NCBI GenBank assembly: GCA_932521035.1
Contig: OW051496.1
Location: 8,618,001 to 8,682,000 of the forward strand
Direction: 5' to 3'
Source of the DNA: Oscheius dolichura
Lineage: Eukaryota; Nematoda; Chromadorea; Rhabditida; Rhabditidae
DNA: 64,000 nt
In this document: positions 59,036 to 64,000 of the stretch, piece by piece
Layout: each line of letters opens with the position of its first letter
How positions within the stretch are numbered: the stretch's first letter is position 1
Made by a program: the position numbers and the translations under genes
The notes under the pieces: model-generated
What the model saw: only the letters and a program-made list of their open reading frames with translations
The model's database searches: none
What the model was told of the DNA's origin: nothing

Positions 59036-62000
59036 TCACAGCTCCGCTGCTGTTACGGTAGAATTGGCTCTTGTCCGGCGGAACAGCGACAAAACATCGA
59101 CATTTTGATAGAAGAGAAAGATCAGCAGCAAAACTCCGAGAAGGGCACCGGCTTTTGTTCTGAAAAATAGGGGTTATATAAACGGGAAATAGGAATAGAG
59201 GGATAGTCATGAATTTCTTCCATTTGGTATCAAAAAGTAGAGAATTTTTCGCTGATTACGGTACGTATTTTAACCAAAAAGAAAATGATCAAAATACGGT
59301 GAAAAAGTCGTTCAAAATGAGCCTAATATTGCCCAACAAACTGGCATTTGGTAATGTTCGCTGATCTTTTTCGTATTTTTTAGGTTACGGTAGGCGACAG
59401 TTCATTTTAATTGTACTAGCTCCTACCTGGACCCGGTAAACGGCCGGAAAAAGTCCAAGACGGTAGCAACGAGGAAGAGAAAGATCTTCAACAGCTCGAC
59501 GAGGATATTCGCCCCGGAGAGAAGAGCCTGGTTGCCCCAGCCGGGTCCGCCCAGCCTCATGTCCAGCGTGTGATGGATAGAGTTCTCCATCCGGCACATC
59601 TGATTCTGCACGGCTTCCATGTTCTCCTCCACCTGACGGAATCGATCCTGATACTGGTAATCCGTCCGGTTGGCAATGTTCTTCTGCTCCTGTTTCAGGG
59701 AGAGAAACTCCGCCTGGTGCAGTTCAATCGTCTCGTTCATCATCTCTTCCAATTTCTATGAAATAAACGGATTATTTTCCCATCGGAACCCAGTACCTTA
59801 TATTTAAATCGTTCCTCATCCAGTGTTCGATTCAAATCAGCCAGTTCACTTTGAAACGTTGCCGTCAATTTTTCACATCTTTCCTCCATTTTCTTCATCT
59901 GGCCGTGGAGATTTCGAATCTCTTCGAGGAGTTCCTGATTCACATGGGGAATTACTTCGACATTATCCAGTGAGGCATACGACGACTCGTGCTAAAAAAA
60001 AACAAAATATTAAAGAAAATTCTACTGTAGAAAGTACCCAAGTAGGGGCAAATTAGAGGAGAATGGAACGTACCCCAGCTATAGAATAGCGCTTAGGAGT
60101 CGAAGTCATTAGCGGCTCCTCGAGTTCCATTTTAAAAGCACCGGGAAGAGTTGAAGATTTGGATTTTTGATGACCTTTGACCACGGCAGCTGACGACGGT
60201 GTACCACCACTAAAATATCCAGATTATTCGAGATGGGGAAAACTCACGTAACACTGCCCTGCTCTGAATTGTTAGTCGAGTAGAAGGTAGAATGGCCAAT
60301 TCGTGAATCATCAGCACCGTCTGAAAGCGAAGGTTACGTGGTTGGGGAGATAGGGAGAGAAGGCAAACTACAACCCGGCCCCCCAGCCCCAGGGTCATGA
60401 GTCCTAGAGGCGGTGACTCAGGAAACAGCATCAATATTTGGACTATTCTCCAATGCGTATCATTTGGGACGAGGGAGAGTAGACCAAAAAAGGGCAGACA
60501 AACGATTTCAACAAGAAGAAAGACATGAGAAAGGAGCTGGATTGAAGAGACTACGGTAATTTTTAGGTTCATATGGATTCTCTTGACATTGGGAATCTTC
60601 TGTCAGGCAAGTCAGCCTATAAAGAACCATAGGAGTACTACTAGACTCGTTGGAATATTACCAAAGTCTATCCGTGGCCCCTTTTCCTGGGGCATGCCAT
60701 AGAAAGCCAGGAAATGGTAACGGCTCTTTTTGGATTGACGTTCCTTGAGAATCTTATCCACAAGGACTTTCTTCCGCTTCCGAACTGATTACAAAGTGTT
60801 TTAATCCGAAAAAGGAAGCTGGAAAAGCGTACAAGAACTCTCCAGTCTCAAAGACAGCCTCTAGGGGCCATATTCCAGGATTCCTGCCAGATGCTCTACC
60901 CTATGGTTCGACTTTTCTCGCCGTCAATTTCAACCTATTTCTAGACCTTCTCTTTTCCCTTTTCAACTGATGCATCCCCCTTCTAACCACAGTCAACACA
61001 TCGAGAGAAAGTGCCAACTTTAGCTTGGACCAGCGATGATGCCCCGTCTCCGCCGGCGTCTCCCCTCATCTCGCGCACTCTATCAACTATCGTCTCCCTT
61101 TTGAGTCATTTGTTAATCCGCCGACTTCAAACATTTAAGCGCGAGTTAGCCAAACTTGGTTCAGTTTTCCCCATCCAACTCGCCAAAGTTATGGCCTCCT
61201 ACCATTGCTTATTCCTCGTGCTCTTACTGGCCTCTCCTCTCTTTGCCGTCAAATGTTACACCAGCGTTGACAACAGCTACAACGCCTACGGCCAAAATAA
61301 CCTACAGGTTACCACCTGTAATGGTAAATACTGCTCACGGTGAGACACACTTCCTCATTGAATAATCTATTCCCCGTTTCTAGAGAGATCCTTACTACCA
61401 CCTATAACAACGGCAAGGGTCCCCAGTACAGCTATATGTGTGGAGACCAGCCAGGAGCCAGTCTTCTCACTTGTTCGGTGGGTCTCTTTCCCCGTTCAAA
61501 AAGAAACTCGAAACGCGTTTTCAGTCAACCTACGACAGTCAGACCAGCAGTTATGGGCAAGGACTGGGAACTGTGAACAAGATGTGCTGCAAAGGAGACT
61601 ACTGTAACTCTACCGCTTCGATCGGATCGCTCTTCACCGTGATTGCTTCAATTGCTGCGCTCTTCTTCAACAAAATGATTTAACGACGGATGAATAAAGA
61701 GTATCCTTATCATTTATTTTCAAAATAAGCCCAAAGAGCCTCTCGTGGGTTAAGTCACAGTTTCCGCCAGGTCATCCCCAACTTCGAGGTGTCAAAAAAG
61801 CTCCAATATAGCGAAAGAACCATGTAAACACAACTTTCTCTGACTCATCCCGTCTTGACTCTTATCTCATCATATTCAACAATTTAGTTATTGCTCAAGT
61901 CCCTGATTCATTCATTAATCCGTGAGTTACATGTATTTAAACGCAGGCTTATCACCCTTCTAGCAGGCGTCTGACTATCCCATCAAAATGGCCTTCTACC

Positions 62001-63278
62001 CCTGTTTCTTCCTTGTTCTTTTCCTCGCTTCGCCTCTTTACGCTGTCAAGTGTTATACCGGCTCGAATACCACGTATAATGCGTATAATGGAGGCCTACA
62101 GGTGTCTGACTGTAATGGAGACTATTGCTCAACGTGAGACAAGTAATCTGGGTACAGTATCCCCCGTTATAGCGAGATCCTAACTCTAAATTATGGTAAT
62201 AATTCTACCAGATGGAGCTACATGTGTGGGGATCAGCCAGGAAGCAGCGCCCAGATCTGTACTGTAAGTTGTTCTATTACTGATAGAAAAAGGTCCTTTT
62301 CAGTCAACTTATAGCAGTCACAACAGTAGTTATCAAGGACTGGGAACTGTGGACAAGATGTGTTGCAAGGGAGACTACTGTAACTCTAGCACCACTATTA
62401 GTTCCCTTTTCGTTGTGATTGCCTCATTTGCTGCTCTCTTTTCCAACAGAATGGTGTAAAAATAAATAAACTGTACTCACTTAACATAACATTAATGTTA
62501 TCCGACGATCCAAATGCCGATCGAACCTGACGGGCTAATTCAATTGGAGCAGCTATCACACTTTCCGTCATGCCCTTCAAATTCGCTCCCGTTCTTCTGA
62601 AAAGGGGAATTTAGGTAATAACGAGATAGTTTTCAGGGTAATTGTCTCTTTTTTTTTATTCTGCCATTGGCAGTAGCTAATATCTTTACAGTCATAGCAA
62701 GTCACGCCGGTCTCTTTGATTGCGGGCCATGATTGATACCACTCCTTCTCTATCCAAAATATATATTAAACTTTGCACATGTAGGTCACATGGAAAACAT
62801 TCCTGTCATTATTGAGATGTAAAAGACCCGGTCGGAAATGGGTTGTTTTTCTTCTCGAAAGGTAAAGAAGAGCGAAAAGACTACTAGCAGCCAAGGATCT
62901 TCTTCAACGACCAAAAAAAGGCCAAATAAAAGTGGAACAAACGACGGCACCTCGGCTATCGAGTGATCAAAATGGCCGTATGACCAATGGCTATTTGATT
63001 AAAGGTGGGTGTTAATCGATAAGGACTGTAGTTGGCTTTAGGGCATGGCTCTCCCGCCATCAGGGGGCCTGCGGCGCGCTTATTTGACAATATTTCCTCA
63101 CTTTTCCTGAATTTACAGATTTTTTTTATTATTTCCAAGATACAAATGGATAAAAATAGCTTCAAAAGACTCACTTGATTCCTTGCCCAACTGTTGAGAT
63201 GACATTACTCCTACTTGTATCCAGCCCGGTACCATTTTCTATTTCAGCAAGTTTTTGCTCGTAGGCGGCTAGCTTTTT
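59036..63278 (-). CDS. TMCC-family transmembrane and coiled-coil protein (5' exons not found)
   Basis: ER-associated two-helix membrane protein family. Exons in transcript order: 63278-63175, 62596-62481, 60784-60662, 60320-60248, 60209-60074, 59991-59797, 59755-59427, 59159-59036. The sum is 1,200 nt, 399 residues plus TGA, phase closed. Hallmarks: KKLAAYEQKLAEIENG, VGQGIK, then PIELARQVRSAFGSSDNI (vertebrate members have a KPREFA..IRNKFGSADNI-type motif); a long coiled coil with LDEERFKYKKLEEM and ELHQAEFLSLKQE; two terminal hydrophobic helices (ILVELLKIFLFLVATVLDFF and LLGVLLLIFLFY). The upstream part of the coiled coil is absent, so at least one more 5' exon must lie beyond 63,278. The 1.7-kb intron 62480-60785 contains two complete Ly6 genes on the other strand. 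Confidence 0.9.
61100..61139 (+). promoter_or_regulatory. Ly6 gene promoter module, copy 2
   Basis: TTTTGAGTCATTTGTTAATC followed about 20 bp on by ATTTAAG, 58 nt before the ATG; nearly identical to copy 1. Confidence 0.6.
61191..61683 (+). CDS. Ly6/CD59-like small GPI-anchor-type protein 2
   Basis: Exons 61191-61339, 61384-61477, 61525-61683; 402 nt, 133 residues, phase closed. Signal peptide (LFLVLLLASPLFA), cysteine pattern as in gene 1, KMCCKGDYCNS signature, hydrophobic C-terminus ending NKMI. The exon phases (2, 0) are identical to those of the other two copies. AATAAA at about 61695. It lies on the plus strand inside an intron of the TMCC gene. Confidence 0.87.
61905..61942 (+). promoter_or_regulatory. 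Ly6 gene promoter module, copy 3 (diverged)
   Basis: GATTCATTCATTAATCCG then, 20 bp later, TATTTAAA, 53 nt before the ATG. The spacing of copies 1 and 2 is kept, but the GAGTCATTTG part is altered. Confidence 0.5.
61988..62459 (+). CDS. Ly6/CD59-like small GPI-anchor-type protein 3
   Basis: Exons 61988-62133, 62173-62263, 62304-62459; 393 nt, 130 residues, phase closed. Signal peptide (FFLVLFLASPLYA), the same cysteine pattern and KMCCKGDYCNSS, hydrophobic GPI-type end. More like copy 2 than copy 1, so it is the later duplicate. AATAAATAAA begins 2 nt after the stop, and the antisense TMCC exon starts 22 nt beyond the stop, so the two mature transcripts probably overlap at their edge. Confidence 0.87.
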
Positions 63279-64000
63279 CTGAAAAAGAAGACATTAATTC
63301 CCATTAATTCATTTGTTGGCTGAATTTTCAGGGCATTTTCCCAGCTTTTTGGGAGCCATTATTCCCATGGGAAAAGCCTCCAAGGGTTTAGAGGGTGCCT
63401 CGACTTTTCTTGTGGATAGGATACCATGGAATTCTCATCATCCCCGTGAACTTACCATTTCACAAAAGATACAAGAGCATCCCCTATTAATAGGAGACGA
63501 CGGCATGATTAGAGAGAGTAGGGACTGGAGACGGCAGTCGCTCCTTGGTGTCTACTGGGTGATAATAAAACGAAGGACGGCCAGTGGACTGTGCTCTCCG
63601 CCCCGTCGAGATAATTTCAGAAAAATGAGGTCTCCCGTACCCCTCGGGGTGAACTGTAATCGTCACAGTCGCTTCCGCTTTGACGCATCACGTGTTTCAT
63701 AACAGCGAGTCCGTGGCGGGGAGAGGGGGCAGCTGATCAAAAACAGAGGAAAAACAACAACCATTCATCTTGGTATGATGATTCAAGGGGAGACCCAAAT
63801 TTCATCGCGATAGGGAAGTCTTCTCCCCATAGACGGTGAGTTCTAAAAACAGGCAGCCAGGAGAGTCAGATAAGGAAGGAGAAATTCACGTGAAGGCTAC
63901 GTTTTATGGGAGCCCGGAAAATTCAGTAAATTCGAAAGGTACAGCCATTAGCAGTATTTGACAGTAGGGTAGGTCTCTAGACAGCCAAAAAAGTGGTTAT
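63279..64000. other. Upstream intron or flank of TMCC
   Basis: A 129-codon plus-strand frame at 63313-63702 has no domain, signal or splice context, and I treat it as chance. The missing 5' TMCC exon was not found here and is probably outside the window. Confidence 0.4.

Noticed and set aside
63313..63702. 129-codon plus-strand frame near the right edge
   Set aside because: No domain, signal peptide, splice context or codon pattern like the neighbouring genes.
1..64000. CRISPR arrays, bacterial operons, ribosome binding sites, rRNA
   Set aside because: Looked for and not seen; the spliced gene structure throughout is eukaryotic.

Overview
The window is nuclear DNA of a nematode, probably a chromadorean. 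Genes are split by many very short GT-AG introns (about 37-45 nt, TTTTCAG/TTTTTAG acceptors), and the content is nematode-specific: an AJM-1 apical-junction protein, serpentine chemoreceptors, an OSM-9/OCR-type TRPV channel, a C-type lectin, an invertebrate intermediate filament with a lamin-tail domain, and a Tc1-like transposon. I cannot name the species. Exon models were joined by hand; where stated, the reading phase closes across every junction.

Layout. 1.4-17.6 kb (+): a 23-exon ajm-1 gene, about 1,705 codons, with MITE-like hairpins and a tRNA-Glu-like sequence in its introns. 18.1-19.7 kb: a degenerate Tc1-like element with long inverted repeats. 19.8-21.6 kb (-): poorly resolved coding pieces. 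22.4-25.4 kb (+): a homologue of TCAIM, a mitochondrial protein. 26.1-29.2 kb (-): a peptide-type rhodopsin GPCR. 30.0-32.5 kb (+): Dr1/NC2-beta. 32.5-38.4 kb: almost 6 kb with no recognisable gene. 38.4-41.3 kb (+): a possible small secreted protein and an unrecognised protein rich in SUMO-type motifs. 42.0-44.0 kb (+): a Str-superfamily chemoreceptor. 44.2-46.7 kb (+): a cytoplasmic intermediate filament. 47.4-48.0 kb (-): a C-type lectin with a one-base frame break. 48.2-49.6 kb (+): an Srh-like chemoreceptor. 50.6-57.2 kb (-): a TRPV channel. 57.7-62.5 kb (+): three Ly6/CD59-like GPI-anchor-type genes. 59.0-63.3 kb (-): a TMCC-family gene whose 5' end lies outside the called exons.

Organisation. 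Two gene-in-intron arrangements stand out. A BAR-like gene and an intronless Ser/Arg/Gly-rich gene sit on the opposite strand inside the 3.3-kb intron of the TRPV gene. Two of the three tandem Ly6 genes sit on the opposite strand inside a 1.7-kb intron of the TMCC gene. The Ly6 genes share a promoter module at constant spacing. Functionally the right half leans to sensory and cell-surface genes; the left half is structural (junction protein) plus housekeeping (Dr1, TCAIM). At least four short inverted-repeat families lie in introns and intergenic DNA.
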